Part shown: piece by piece, positions 12,101 to 20,067 of the stretch
How the letters are laid out: every line of letters begins with the position of its first letter
Numbering within the stretch: the first letter of the stretch is position 1
Source: Hippopus hippopus
Lineage: Eukaryota; Mollusca; Bivalvia; Cardiida; Cardiidae
NCBI GenBank assembly: GCA_946811185.2
Contig: OX328105.1
Location: 41,218,845 to 41,282,844 of the forward strand
Reading direction: 5' to 3'
DNA length: 64,000 bases
Notes under the pieces: generated by a model
Told to the model about the DNA's origin: nothing
The model's input: only the letters and a program-made list of their open reading frames with translations
Databases searched by the model: none
Translations under genes and position numbers: made by a program

Positions 12101-15100
12101 TTTCAGGGTCATTTTAATGCAGGATTGTGTGGTAAAGAGTTAAAGGGACATTATACCAGATGTTGGCCCAAATTATTCTAAGGTGAGAAAGTTGAGATTT
12201 TGTAAGGAAAAACCATCAAGATGTGACTGTTTACCCCGAGTTGGAAAAAACATTAAAACAATGTTGAAAAAAATTGTGTCAGGTATGACTCAGACATACA
12301 ACCTTCAAATCATAGTCTGCAACTCTACAAACTTTGCTATGGAGGCAATCAATATGTTAACTCTTTACCAAATGACAAAATTTCAGACTAGTCCAAATTC
12401 AAAGCATTTACAGATGACAACAAACATGACTCAGAAATTGAAATTCGTTTTGGGAAAGGTAAAAAACATTGTGGGTAAAGGTGAAAATGCTGATTACCAG
12501 CATTTTCTCCTTTTCCCACAATGTTTTCAAAAGCCTTCTCTTTCAGAGTCGGGATTGTGTGGTAAAGGGTTAATGCGTAAAAAAATGTATTTATATCTTG
12601 TTACACACTAATGGCTGTACCATTATTAATGCAGCAGAAATTCTCCCGTATAATACAACAAAAAAAAAAACTTGGCAGTTCTTCATAATTGCTACATCAT
12701 GTATTTCAATTAATGCTTTAACCTAAAAGCCACTCTTGCAAGCATCTAGAAATTAGCAGTCTTTGTCATGATTTTCTAAAAAACTTGCACAATGAACTCT
12801 GGTTTGATGTCCCTTTAAGACTTTGCATACAAAAGTAACTATTCTTCATCATTGGCCTCATTTAATATTGCAGAGTATTTATCAATTACAGTTCTAATAT
12901 GACACATGAATTCCGCTCTATAGGCCTTTACGGAAACTCGGTTACTTCCCTTCGAAGATTATCTCCCTTGTGGAAATCCCTATTTCCGGGGACTACGATC
13001 ATAACAATCATTAGGGGCTCGGCACATGATGATTGTGCTACTTTATGTTTAAAGAGAACATTTCGATAAAAAATCCGAATATCTGTGTATAAATATTTAT
13101 ATGCAGATATTCAGATTTTTTTTTATCGAAATGTTGTTTTTAAACACAAATTATTATATGCCGAGTCCCTGTGACAACAATGGCCGAACAAAAAAAGAAA
13201 AGAAATCATTTGTGATTTTCGTCATCCAGTTAAATTTCCAAAATCGCAATACCTCGCTCCTTAAAATTATTACTCGGAGATAAGTAACACGTCTGACCTG
13301 CTGCTCTGTATCGCACACTGTTGGCAAACGTAACGGATTTGTTCAATTAAATTCTGTTGGATTTCTTGGACAATTGTGAAAAAGACGCCTAAACTTGTTG
13401 CAGTTAAGATAACGTCATTTATATGCCAAAAAATCTGCAGTGCCGGTAGTTGCATCAACTATCACTTTCGAAAGACACAAAAAATGTTATTACTGACCAA
13501 AACGAAGCCCCGTGATAGAAATAACAGATTTTTCGCAGACTGCCTTGGTTTTACCACGGGTCATAAAATACACTATCCCTGGTTTTATAGGACAAGGAAT
13601 TAAAAAAGAAAAAAAAAAAAAAAAAAAAGAAACAATGAATTCCGACATGCAGTTAAAACAGTGACCTATAACATTGCATATGAGAACAGAATGTGTTCAG
13701 ACAGGAAACGTACATTATTAGGCGTCGAATTTGAAATGGACTTACCCTCTGTAACATTTTTTTAATAATTCCAAATACTACATTTACAAATGATCAACAT
13801 AAGATTGAAAAGGAACGAGACTTTAATATGAAATGTCTGTGTTAATCTGCGCCAAGCATGTGTGCCGAAACGCTTCTGTAGGTCACCCACTTTGTCCGTG
13901 AAATACCGAGATCAAAGAACACCCAGCTAACCCTTTACCAGCTTCTCAACGAAGGCAATTAGAGCACATACATTTATTTCGCCACTCATAAGGAAGCTGG
14001 AATTACCTATTTCTGGAGGGGGAATAGAAAGTTTGAAATTTGAATTGACCTTGTTGTAAAAGTCATCAATTCAGTAGTTCAAGCAGGAGGTTGACAAAAA
14101 AGCATTTAGACATCTTGATTTTTTTTTGGGGGGGAGGGGGTAGGGGTTTGGGGGTTTATGGATTTTTTTAATAAATTCTAACTATACGGGGTTTCAGATT
14201 TAAATAAACGGACTATCCATTTCTCATTTTTAGATTACAAAATATTATCACTTTCAACATTTTATATAAATAGATCGAACCAATGATCCCAGTGTTTCAA
14301 ACCAAGTCTGTTCGACTTAGCTACCGGGTTCGGCAAACGGCAAAACTTTGGACTAGTCCAAATTCAAGGCATTTGAAGCCGACAGGTTAAACATGGATCA
14401 AATGGTGGAAATTGCCTTTGAAAAAGTGGAAAATATTGCGGGGAATGAGAAAATGATGGTTACAAGCATTTCCTCCTTTTCAAATATTTTCCAAGACGCC
14501 TTCTTTCCCGGGGTCGTTAAAACTGCGGATTGTTTGGTTGGGAGAAGGTTAATAAGTGTCTCTTAAGAGGCAGGAACAGTCCATTTACCGAAATTACAGC
14601 ACTACATGCATACCTTGAATTGTCAAGAAATCCTGATGTCAAAAAATTATCATGTTCCTTTAGACACATGTCATAACTATTAGTCTAGATCATGAACATA
14701 ATAAATGTAGCTTTAGTTCAAATTTTAAATCTTCCAGTCTCCCTTCACAAAATACTTATGTTCCATCACCTTTTTGAGTTAAAAAGACATACGTCAAAAT
14801 TATTCTTCATTTAAATGTGTGAAGGGTTAATTCGGTGTGTTCCTTTGATCTCAGTATCGCACTGCCGGGTGGGCGACTGAAGAGTCGTAAGTACAAATTA
14901 ACGCGCATGTGTCACATCAACCCTTTACCAAACGACAAAATTTTAAGCTAGTGTATACTGAATGCATTTACCAACAATGAGGTAATGTTACTCGAATTAT
15001 GAATTTTTTTTTTCTTTGAAAAGGTAGAAACAATGTGGGAAAGAGAGAATAGTTTGTTCATCACCATTTTTTTCTTTTTTCGCTTATAATTCCGAAAGCC

Positions 15101-17586
15101 ATCTTCCTCGGGGTCGTTAAAACCTGGGGATTGTTTGGTAAAGGATTAAACAGACTCTTCTTAACTGTTTTTGATCTCGGTTCACCGTTATGTTGTTCAT
15201 TTGTGGATAGATTTGGAATTTAACACAAGTAACAGAGGTTAAGTTCATTCTTAGTCTCTACTTCCATATTGCTTCCGTGCTTGTGTAGTCCTCAGAAGTA
15301 GAAGTTGCGCTTGTGCGCATGCATAATCAGAGACTACTCAAGGGGAGGCTACCTAGTTTCCGGAAAGGCCTATAAACACAGTGCAATGGAAGCATGGCAT
15401 CAAACTGATGTCATTCTATAGTAAATCGCCCATGCCAGCTGTTCCTATGTCCACCCTCAGATATTTTAAAATGAAAGTCACTTGACGTAAACAAGTCGTC
15501 TGCTACTCAGAGAAAAACTCAGATTTACCGATATTTATTGTTTTTGATAAGAATTGAAAATGATGGAACTATTTGAAATGTTACCGGTAAACATGTTTAA
15601 ATCAAGTGTCTGTTTCTGTGGAAGATTAACATCAAAATTGTCCAGAGTTGCATTGGAAATGGGATTTGGAGTGGGTGGGATAATATTCAGAGCATTTGAA
15701 TCAACTGTGACTCTAATGCTTGACAAAACATACGATAGTAAAGTTGTGCGGTGTTTGTTGTTCTTCTTTTTAATGCCTAATGCTTTATTGAAATCTTTAT
15801 TTTTTTCTTTATATTTACCGGGTGGGCAGGGATGCTTTGTTTGTTAGTAAATGGAACAGCCATTGTATATTCAAGGAAATTAATCCACATCCACTGTGTA
15901 TGAACTTGCTTTGCTTTGATGATCAAGAATTGGTCATGTTAGAATCAAAATAATCTTCTTTTTATCATGGTTTATCCTTCAATAAACCATGTTGTGAGTT
16001 ACAAGGTGCAATCAATAAATCACTCGGGCTATAGCCCTTGTGGTTTATTTACTGTGCCTTATAACTCACAACTGTGGTTTATTGAACAATAAACCACAAT
16101 AGAAAGAAGATTATTTCTTGAGTAAATAATTACACACCCACACCTACCTGGGAATTTGAGAGAAGCATCTGCATCATATCCAATCCTGTAATTTATTGGT
16201 GTTGGTGCCCACTCGTAGTACAGATAATCCCTGGGGTACATCCATCCGACTTTGTACAGCCCCACCCAGTCTCTGGACGTTGGTACAAGATCAGCTGTAA
16301 CTGTGTAACAAATCTGTAAATCTGCATCATCAGGGTATGTCTCTAAAATATTGTGGAATACAACAGCTGCAAACTCTGCTCTCTCAGTCTGAAATAATAC
16401 AATGACAAAAGGACATTACATTAAATATAAAAGTGGTCGTATAATGAACACAATCATAAACGCTGAATTTTAAATTAAAACAAGATGTCATGTTTTAGAC
16501 TTGTAGTAATTGAAAGCATTAGTAGGATACAAATTGTGGCTCATGTGATCATAGAAAACTTTGTGGGTAAAGGAGAAAATGCTGTTTACTAGCATTTTCT
16601 GTTATTCCCACAACTTTTTCAAAAGCCTTCTTCCTCAAGGTCATCAAAACTTGGAATTGTTTGGTAAAGGTTTATTGCCTTCTTCCTCAAGGTCGTTAAA
16701 ACTTGGAACTGTTTGGTAAGAGGTTAAAGCATAGGATTATAATTATAATGTAGAACAATAAGACAACTGATACACTTCCCTTCTAGCTTTGATTGTTTGC
16801 AACACTTTCATTTTATAGTGTTTTTTTCTATCTGAAAAACCAGTTTTACTCAGCACTTATGATGATCCACACATTATTCTAATATATAATGATCGATGTT
16901 TCAGACCCGATGTATATATATCTGGCATATCTACTCAATATATACAGAGTTATGCCTTGAAAACTTTAGATTCACAATAAAACAAAAATCTAAAATATCT
17001 TGGCAGTCATTCTTTTTTTAATGACCAGTACTTTCTGTAACAATAGTTACAGTGATTCTGTTTCCCAAAAACAAAACACTGTCTACGACTCTTCCAAATT
17101 AAAATCATCTACAGACAACAAATCTGCTCAATATATAACAAGTTATGCCTGGAAAACTTAAAATGTCACAATGAAACAAAAATCTAAAATATTAAAAAGT
17201 CATTGCTTATAATGACAAGTACTTTCTGTAACAATAATTTTTCTTACTCTTTCAATCTTTCCCAAACGAAACATTTTCCATGTTTCTTACAAATTAAAAG
17301 CATCTGCAGACAACAAAATCCAAACTAGTACAAATGCTGAAAAGTAGAAAATGCTGGTAACTTTTTTTCCCCCCTTTTTTCTCCCTTTTCCACAATGTTT
17401 TCGAACATCTTTTTGTATCGGGTTGTGGTAAAGGGTATATCATATGTGCAATCGTAAGATATGTGCATATGTTTATCATATGTGCAAGAAACATCGTAAG
17501 ACATTCTTACAAACCTTTTTGTCTATTGAAGTATCATCCACTTTTACAACCTCTTCAATAACCACAGGATCTGTGCTCTCATCCAT
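1..17586 (-). CDS. TAX1BP1: TAX1BP1/CALCOCO-family SKICH autophagy receptor, 3' part outside the window
   Basis: Nine coding exons on the minus strand join in frame to 490 residues: 17586-17515, 16388-16148, 10610-10384, 8644-8435, 6586-6443, 3959-3771, 2303-2166, 1079-951 and 120-1 (cut by the window edge). Residues ~28-137 form a SKICH domain: DWVGLYKVGW, then RDYLYYEWAP, then MPNDDGEFYQFCYV and GQIRGASTPFQFR, all close to vertebrate TAX1BP1. An acidic linker ends in MVI (155-157), at the position of the non-canonical LC3-interacting LVV of the vertebrate proteins. Residues ~162-490 are heptad-rich coiled coil. Family members link ubiquitinated cargo to ATG8 proteins; the C-terminal zinc fingers that would separate TAX1BP1 from CALCOCO1/2 lie outside the window, so the exact paralogue name is inference. 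All internal introns from exon 3 on are phase 0. The 24-residue leader before the SKICH domain differs from human. Introns are filled with MITEs. Confidence 0.9.
186..419 (+). mobile_element. Family A MITE, full copy (family description)
   Basis: Reference copy of the main repeat. TTAA flanks both ends (186-189, 416-419); inside them lie CCCTTTACCA and its complement. The left arm reads GTCCAAATTGAAAGCAT.. and AGGGTAGAAAAC-like sequence; the centre is a palindrome (AACATTGTGGGAAAAGGAG, then AAAATGCTGG, and their complement); the right arm carries CTTC..TCAGGGTCGTTAAAAC-like sequence. The arms differ, so copies have an orientation, and 'plus' in later entries means this one. TTAA duplication with CCC ends is typical of piggyBac-type MITEs (inference). 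No ORF. Confidence 0.9.
500..535. other. Intron 8 remainder without recognised repeat
   Basis: Part of the 420-616 stretch between the A copy and the B copy; I see nothing specific in it. Confidence 0.3.
617..868 (+). mobile_element. Family B MITE
   Basis: Ends TTTGCTCTGGAAAAAGGGGG and CCCCTTTTCACAGGGCATGGC. Contains the family B landmarks ATGGATCCATAA, CAGCCTGC and TGATACTTTTTGCA. Family B is a ~250 bp element with short inverted ends GAGCCATGCTCTG; better copies occur downstream. Confidence 0.75.
951..1079 (-). CDS. TAX1BP1: TAX1BP1-like exon 8 (coiled coil)
   Basis: Acceptor TTTGCAG, donor CAG/GTAAAT, 43 codons in phase 0 (residues 408-450). Confidence 0.86.
1182..1421 (-). mobile_element. 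Family A MITE, full copy, minus orientation
   Basis: TTAA at both ends; right-arm landmark first, then the central palindrome at ~1245-1305 with GCCGGTAACC at the tip, then the left arm reversed. Lies in intron 7 of the TAX1BP1-like gene. Confidence 0.88.
1714..1918 (-). mobile_element. Family A MITE, 5' end worn
   Basis: Left TIR not recognisable; palindrome at ~1750-1810 and the GTGTGGTAAAGGGTTAA end are intact. Confidence 0.75.
1969..2040 (-). mobile_element. Family A remnant, 72 bp, ends only
   Basis: Both terminal segments (CTAACCCTTTACCAAACAAT and CATTTGGTAAAGGATTAA) flank ~30 bp; the whole palindromic centre is missing. Confidence 0.75.
2166..2303 (-). CDS. TAX1BP1: TAX1BP1-like exon 7 (coiled coil)
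   Basis: Acceptor TTGCAG, donor GAG/GTAGTC, 46 codons in phase 0 (residues 362-407). DKIEGLVEKLRNAEDKL heptads. Confidence 0.86.
2335..3460 (+). mobile_element. Family K repeat, split by a foldback element
   Basis: 2335-2482 and 3397-3460 together resemble the K copies at 5815-6062 and 38319-38512 (GCTGCAGTTGCTTTT, AGTAAATATCTTC, then a CATGAC/GACAAC end). The gap is filled by the element at 2483-3396. Confidence 0.6.
2483..3396. mobile_element. 914 bp foldback element with ~290 bp inverted repeats and 8-bp TSD
   Basis: Starts CATAGGGGTCCGTA, ends TACGGACCCCTATG. The left arm (2483-~2760) pairs with the right arm (~3110-3396), both holding GCGCAGATTTTTGAGCGAG-type sequence and its complement. 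Direct repeat AGTTTTAG flanks it at 2475-2482 and 3397-3404. No long ORF in the ~350 bp centre, which has two diverged copies of a GAAATTTCTCGTTCCAAACA motif. An 8-bp duplication suggests hAT-type mobilisation (inference). Confidence 0.85.
3771..3959 (-). CDS. TAX1BP1: TAX1BP1-like exon 6 (coiled coil)
   Basis: Acceptor ATTTCAG, donor AAG/GTCTGT, 63 codons in phase 0 (residues 299-361). Begins with a serine/threonine-rich KHSKTSETSAS stretch and continues as coiled coil. Confidence 0.87.
4097..4290 (+). mobile_element. Family A, decayed copy
   Basis: TTAATTCTTTATCAGACAAC start and a weakened centre (AGAAGGAACAGCTGGTT); the right end is not clear. Confidence 0.45.
4312..4511 (+). mobile_element. 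Family A MITE, centre lost
   Basis: Left arm recognisable from AAATTTCAGACTGGGCC; the palindrome is broken after GGGAAATGGAGAAAATTCC; right end GATTGTGTGGTAAGAGGTTAA. Confidence 0.7.
4512..5814. other. Intron 5 stretch without recognised repeat
   Basis: About 1.3 kb. 4870-5265 is richer in CG than its surroundings and holds two overlapping open frames of 76 and 94 codons on the plus strand; neither resembles a family I know. The rest is plain AT-rich sequence. Confidence 0.4.
5815..6062 (+). repeat. Family K repeat
   Basis: Contains GTCGAAAAAGGGGCATAACT, shared with 38319 onward, and AATATCTTCGGTACTGACAAA. This copy is the uninterrupted version of the K repeat at 2335. Confidence 0.6.
6186..6392 (+). 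mobile_element. Family A MITE, right end shortened
   Basis: TTAACTCTTTACCA start; centre GGAGAAAATACTGGTAACTGG partly decayed; ends at a TTAA (6389-6392) without the terminal GTGTGGTAAAGGG. Confidence 0.7.
6443..6586 (-). CDS. TAX1BP1: TAX1BP1-like exon 5 (coiled coil)
   Basis: Acceptor TTTTACAG, donor AAG/GTAGGA, 48 codons in phase 0 (residues 251-298). Heptads such as LVDQVEQLK. Confidence 0.87.
6658..7047 (+). mobile_element. Family T hairpin element, short copy
   Basis: 6658-6827 is a near-perfect inverted repeat (arms from ATAATCTTCTTTCTATCGTG, with GTGAGTTATGAGGCACAAT, loop around AGGGCGATAGCCCGGGT). The following ~200 bp (GACCAATTCTT... to TGTGTTTATAG) matches, in reverse, the DNA left of the second hairpin at 15947. 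Confidence 0.75.
7077..7318 (+). mobile_element. Family B MITE, full copy
   Basis: ATGAGCCATGCTTTGTGAAAA start and CCAGAGCATGGTTTAT end; ATGGATCC-like core and GATCACTGA-type landmarks reversed relative to the 617 copy. Confidence 0.8.
7385..7872 (+). mobile_element. Family B MITE hosting a family A insertion
   Basis: Left part 7385-7621 reaches the TACTTTTTACAGATACATG landmark; right part resumes CTCCCTTTTCACAAAGCCTGG at 7845. Other B copies read GCATTAAGCCCCCTTTTCAC at this point, so the A element sits exactly in that TTAA. Confidence 0.85.
7622..7844 (-). mobile_element. Family A MITE inside family B
   Basis: TTAA at 7622-7625 and 7841-7844. Intact palindrome at ~7680-7742 with CTGGTAACCAG at the tip. 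Confidence 0.9.
8047..8234 (-). mobile_element. Family A, decayed copy
   Basis: TCTTTACCAAACACAATAAT start; weak centre with GAGTACTAGTATCTCC; no clear right TIR. Confidence 0.5.
8284..8424 (-). mobile_element. Family A MITE, internally deleted
   Basis: TTAACTCTTTACCAAACC jumps straight to CTTTTGAATACATTGTGGGA, one half of the palindrome is gone, then the left arm (TTGTCTGCAAAAGAC) to the end, a few bases from exon 4. Confidence 0.65.
8435..8644 (-). CDS. TAX1BP1: TAX1BP1-like exon 4 (coiled coil)
   Basis: Acceptor CTCAAG, donor AAG/GTAAGG, 70 codons in phase 0 (residues 181-250). Lysine/glutamate-rich heptads; no cysteine. Confidence 0.88.
8687..8906 (+). mobile_element. Family A MITE
   Basis: TACTCTTTACCAAGTGAC start about 45 bp upstream of exon 4, full palindrome at ~8795-8850, end GATTGTTTGGGAAGGGGTTA. 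Confidence 0.8.
9184..9452. mobile_element. Family C foldback MITE
   Basis: Outer inverted ends ATATGGCTTGCAACGCGCG and its near complement. Each half contains a smaller hairpin around CAGCCTGCGCAG..CGCAGGCTAATC next to GTGTCGTCTCG, so the element is a palindrome of palindromes. Spacer ~80 bp. Confidence 0.85.
9514..9738 (+). mobile_element. Family A MITE, full copy
   Basis: TTAA at both ends, left end TTTTTTACCACATGAC slightly altered, palindrome intact. Confidence 0.85.
9820..9915 (+). mobile_element. Family A left-arm fragment
   Basis: AAATTTTACACTTGTCCAAA and ACATTTGCAGAAGACAAAAT only. Confidence 0.5.
9957..10196 (+). mobile_element. Family B MITE
   Basis: AGCCATGCTCTGTGAAAAGAG start, GACCCAGGTCAGCCTGCAGA/CAGCCTGACCTGG hairpin, CCCCTTTTTGCCACAGCA end. 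Confidence 0.8.
10384..10610 (-). CDS. TAX1BP1: TAX1BP1-like exon 3 (SKICH end, LIR-like motif)
   Basis: Starts in phase 1 after TCACAG and ends at GAG/GTATGA. It completes the SKICH domain (NDDGEFYQFCYV, GASTPFQFR), then an acidic stretch EVEDEEAD followed by IMVI, and the start of the coiled coil. Residues 105-180. Confidence 0.95.
10783..11291 (-). mobile_element. Family A MITE interrupted by a SINE
   Basis: A sequence runs 10783-10917 and resumes at 11200; the break is the SINE 10918-11187 with its TSD. The right end is worn. Confidence 0.8.
10918..11187 (-). mobile_element. tRNA-derived SINE, minus orientation, 12-bp TSD
   Basis: Read on the minus strand: CCCGGGTGGCTCAGTGGTG (A-box-like) and GTTGTGAGTTTGATACCC (B-box-like), a body, and a CCAACCAACCAACC tail (TTGG repeats at 10918-10932 on plus). 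ACCATTTCTAAG flanks at 10906-10917 and 11188-11199, as expected for target-primed insertion. Confidence 0.88.
11312..11846 (+). mobile_element. Family A MITE interrupted by a second SINE
   Basis: TTAACCCTTTACCAGG to GTTTTTGATACGG, then foreign sequence ~11414-11711, then GGGTAGAAAACATTATGGG.. to GTGATAAATGGTTAA. Confidence 0.8.
11414..11711 (-). mobile_element. tRNA-derived SINE (CORE type 2), minus orientation
   Basis: On minus: GACCAGTGGTGCAGTTGC (A-box region), CTCTGGTTCGATTTTCC (B box), then the body shared with 37293, 61252 and others (CAGCCAGTGGCTTGGGAAGA). No clear TSD seen. Confidence 0.7.
11920..12143 (+). mobile_element. Family A MITE
   Basis: Left end degenerate (TTTTGTCACACAAAATTTTA); palindrome intact; right end GATTGTGTGGTAAAGAGTTAA. 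Confidence 0.78.
12357..12573 (+). mobile_element. Family A MITE, full copy
   Basis: TTAA ends at 12357 and 12570; centre TGCTGATTACCAGCA; right arm shortened by ~15 bp. Confidence 0.85.
12574..13013. other. Intron 2 stretch, no recognised element
   Basis: About 440 bp, AT-rich. The segment 12913-12994 (GGCCTTTACGGAAACTCGG, CCCTATTTCCGGGG) resembles nothing I can name. Confidence 0.35.
13014..13169. repeat. Foldback hairpin, ~155 bp
   Basis: Arms GGGGCTCGGCA...AACATTTCGATAAAAAATCC and the complement around TATCGAAATGTT...TGCCGAGTCCC, loop TGTATAAATATTTATA. Only copy seen in this window. Confidence 0.7.
13170..14330. other. Intron 2 stretch, mostly unassigned
   Basis: An A/G-rich run at 13600-13630, a G-rich run at ~14128-14155, and one isolated A-type end (CTAACCCTTTACCAGC) at 13928. 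The segment 13840-13945 is a weak inverted match to 14818-14912. No gene seen. Confidence 0.4.
14331..14552 (+). mobile_element. Family A MITE, old copy
   Basis: GACTAGTCCAAATTCAAGGC left arm, centre GAGAAAATGATGGTTACAAGC with many changes, TTAA at the right end. Confidence 0.7.
14917..15149 (+). mobile_element. Family A MITE, old copy
   Basis: TCAACCCTTTACCAAACGAC start and TTGTTTGGTAAAGGATTAA end; the centre is decayed. Confidence 0.72.
15345..16117 (-). mobile_element. Family T hairpin element, long copy with decayed ORF
   Basis: Hairpin 15947-16117 matches 6658-6827; the left flank (GAATTGGTCATGTTAGAATC, and CTATAAACACAGTGCAATGG at ~15380) matches the short copy's right flank in reverse. 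This copy holds ~400 bp more, containing an open minus-strand frame at 15535-15846. Confidence 0.65.
15535..15863 (-). pseudogene. Decayed ORF of unknown family inside the T element
   Basis: On the minus strand an open frame of ~103 codons ends in TAA at ~15535 and contains HPCPPGKYKEKNKDFNKALG, KHRTTLLSYVLSS, ALNIIPPTPNPISNATLDNF. In another frame ATG at 15863 opens MAVPFTNKQSIPAHP and would join it by a one-base shift near 15817. Composition looks protein-like, but I do not recognise the family. It is not in phase to be a TAX1BP1-like exon. Confidence 0.45.
16148..16388 (-). CDS. TAX1BP1: TAX1BP1-like exon 2 (SKICH domain, first part)
   Basis: Acceptor TTTCAG, donor CCCAG/GTAGGT, 80 codons plus one base (residues 25-104). 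Carries the SKICH core including DWVGLYKVGWMYPRDY. Ends in phase 1, which matches the start of the next coding exon 5.5 kb downstream. Confidence 0.92.
16485..16727 (+). mobile_element. Family A MITE with duplicated right end
   Basis: After the first right end (TTGTTTGGTAAAGGTTTA, ~16675) the last ~55 bp (GCCTTCTTCCTCAAGGTCGT..) repeats and ends in TTAA at 16724. Confidence 0.75.
16928..17240 (+). repeat. Tandem duplication in intron 1
   Basis: 16928-17050 and 17132-17240 share ATATCTACTCAATATATA.., ACAAAAATCTAAAATAT and GTACTTTCTGTAACAATA; ~205 bp period with an A-arm fragment between. Confidence 0.65.
17265..17440 (+). mobile_element. Family A, decayed copy
   Basis: AAAAGCATCTGCAGACAACA left arm, half centre with a C-rich run at 17368-17377, end GGGTTGTGGTAAAGGG. 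Confidence 0.6.
17515..17586 (-). CDS. TAX1BP1: TAX1BP1-like exon 1 (start codon)
   Basis: ATG at 17586-17584 opens MDESTDPVVIEEVV and runs 24 codons to AAG with donor GTTTGT (phase 0). Acidic leader with no known domain. A pyrimidine-rich tract and CAG at 17615-17613 on the minus strand could be an acceptor inside the 5' UTR, so the transcript may begin in a further upstream exon. Confidence 0.8.
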
Positions 17587-17884
17587 TTTTCTACACAGTT
17601 GTTAAGTCACACCTGTCAGAATAAAATTTATGAGGAAAATGAGAACTGAACACATTCAGTTCATATATAGTATGGTTTTCTTTACTGTTTACAGTATGCA
17701 AACTTAGAAAGAAAGCTCACAAATGAGCAGAATATTACTGTTATTAGCTCAATTCTTTTGGACAAGGGCCTTTTTGTCAACTCAACATTCCAATTTTTGT
17801 ACAAGTAGGTCATCAGGATTTCTGTTTACATTGTAAAAGTATCTATACGCACATAAAAATCTGCTATGACGCTAAATACCAAAG
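17587..17884. other. Upstream flank of the TAX1BP1-like gene
   Basis: About 300 bp upstream of the start codon; a possible UTR acceptor at ~17613, no TATA box or repeat that I recognise. Confidence 0.35.
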
Positions 17885-18126
17885 CTCACAACATCACTGG
17901 GTTTGATACATTTATTGACTTATTGTGTGTAACGCTGTTTTCAACATTCTGTCAGTTATATAGCAGCAGCCAGTGTACCTATCCATGCTCTCCTGGAGTT
18001 AAATTTACCAGTACTTTGCACATTAATCTCCCCAGGCCACTGGCTGCTTTCCCTCATTACCATCTTCGAAACAAGGATCAGTGGTGAGAGAAAGAAGTTC
18101 GCTGAGCTGGGACAGCATCACTGGAA
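17885..18126 (-). mobile_element. SINE, 5'-truncated, minus orientation
   Basis: Body shared with the other type 2 SINEs (on plus: CAGGCCACTGGCTGCTTTCC, TTTTCAACATTCTGTC). The tRNA-like head is largely missing. Confidence 0.65.
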
Positions 18127-18133
18127 ACAGAAA

Positions 18134-19285
18134 CAAGAGGGCCACTGGCCCTAAAGCGCTCACCTGAGTTAAGTCATGTAAGATAGATAAAGCTGAAGAG
18201 ATCCTGGTCGTGATGATGTAAAACACATTAGTGTTAATAACCTACTTTGCCCAATTTATCATCAAGACAAATATTCTAACAATGTTTAATGGGTACCAGA
18301 CTGAATATGTGGCCTCTAGACTGCAAAAAAGGTTTTTCTAAGATTTGACCCAGTAACCTACCATACATTTTTACCCTACATGACCCAAAATAGTCCCAGA
18401 TATCATCAAGACAAACATTCTGACCAAGTTTTATGACTATCTGACTGAAAATATGTTTTCTAGAGTGCACACAAGGTTTCTTTTGAAGATTTGGCCCAGT
18501 GACCTATTTTTTGACCCTACATCACCCAATTTAAAAATCAATCCTGATATCAAGACAAACATTCAGACCATTTTTTATGAGTATCAGACTGTAAATATGG
18601 CCTCTAGAGACTAGAGTACACACAAGGTTTTTTTTTTTAAAGATCTGGCCCAGTGACCCACTTTCTGACCCTACATGACCCAATTTCCAACTTGTCTTAG
18701 ATATCAATAACACAAATATTCTGACAAGGTTTCATGGGTACAGACAGAAAATGTGGTCTCTAGAGTGCATACAAGGTTTTTCAAGGATTCGGCCCAGTGA
18801 CCTTCTTTTTGACCCCAAGTGACCCAATTTCAAACTTGTCAGAGATATAATCAAAACAAAAATTCTGACCAAGTTTTATGAGTATCGGACTGAAATTGTG
18901 GTCTCTAGAGTGCACAAAAGGTTTTTCTAAGAGTTGGCCCAGTGACCTACTTTATGACCCGAAGTGACCCAATTTTGAACTTGTCCAAGATATCACAAAA
19001 ACAAAAATTCTGACCAGGTTTCATGAGTACCAGACTGAAAATGTGGCCTCTAGAGTGCACACAAGGTTTTTTCTAAGATTTGTTTTTTAACCAAACATGA
19101 CCCAATTTTGATCTTGTCGATATTATCAAGACAATCATTCTGACCAAGTTTCATGAATAATGGACAGAAAATGTGGCCTCTAGAGTACACACAAGGTACC
19201 AGTAATTGCTGACTCCTTGACAACGGACGACAGACACAGAATGATCACAAAAGTTAACCTTGAGCACTTCGTCGTCAGGTGAGCT
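18134..19285. mobile_element. Family D element with seven ~145 bp tandem units
   Basis: Starts AAGAGGGCCACTGGCCCTAA, CGCTCACCTGAG and ends TCGTCAGGTGAGC. Units carry CTCTAGAGTGCACACAAGG, TTTGGCCCAGTGACCTAC, CATGACCCAATTT and ATATCATCAAGACAAA; anchors near 18312, 18450, 18600, 18755, 18900, 19046 and 19180. No ORF; such arrays inside short terminal sequences are common in molluscan non-autonomous elements (inference). Confidence 0.8.
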
Positions 19286-20067
19286 AAATATGAGGTAAAA
19301 TATGAAATAAATCTATCCAAATCCCGCAAAAACAATGAAATTTGAACTCTTTACTACACGATTTGACCATTAGAATTCTACAAATACATGTATTACCCAA
19401 CTTGCATGTGTACCATGATGTAACCCTGATGATATGATTGTACCAAAGTTCTTCAATCAATGATGTGCAATTTTCGAGTGGCTACCCAAAATAGAGGAAG
19501 ACTGGAACCAACTGTTGCTCAGCAAAGCTGAAGCTTCAGTAACTAAAGAGTTACTGACAATGGTTTCTAGAAATTTCTTGCTAAAAGCAGTTTTTTCCTT
19601 CACATGATTTATGTGGGCAAAAATTGGACTCTGAGGGAAATCAATGGGACTCAATTTTTTCAGTGACACTGAGTCCTATGGACTTAAAAAAAACCTTAGG
19701 CAAAAGGAAACACTTGTCATGATTTATTTATGTACCTAAAAACAACCTGCATATACAGCTTGGTAAAAGTTAATATCTTGATTTTCATATGAAGATTAGT
19801 CATTCATCTACTGGTACATTTATCCACTCATAAATCTATTATTAGCAGACAACAAATAGATAATAAGGTTTTTCCTCAACTTTCTCATATGGAAGTACTT
19901 GACATCTTCCATATGAACTGAAAAGAAGGCTAACATTTAATCTGGAAGAAGATAAATTTAGAAAATCTGGAATCCACATTCAAAGAAGCAGGAAGTCAGG
20001 GAAAAACCTGGAAACCATTTGAGGTGATTCTGATAAGACTGAATTTTACTCCAACAAATTTCATTAT
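19286..20067. other. Intergenic, no recognised element
   Basis: A 70-codon open frame on minus (19457-19669) has no family I recognise. Otherwise plain AT-rich sequence. Confidence 0.4.

Noticed and set aside
13840..14912. One large element with inverted ends at 13840-13945 and 14818-14912
   Set aside because: The inverted match is patchy and partly due to A-family end sequence, so I do not define an element.
15535..15846. Alternative terminal exon of the TAX1BP1-like gene
   Set aside because: Exon 2 ends in phase 1 and the only nearby AG would put the frame out of phase; the DNA belongs to a T-type repeat.
19457..19669. 70-codon minus-strand open frame in the intergenic region
   Set aside because: No recognisable family, no splice context and no neighbouring exon with matching phase.
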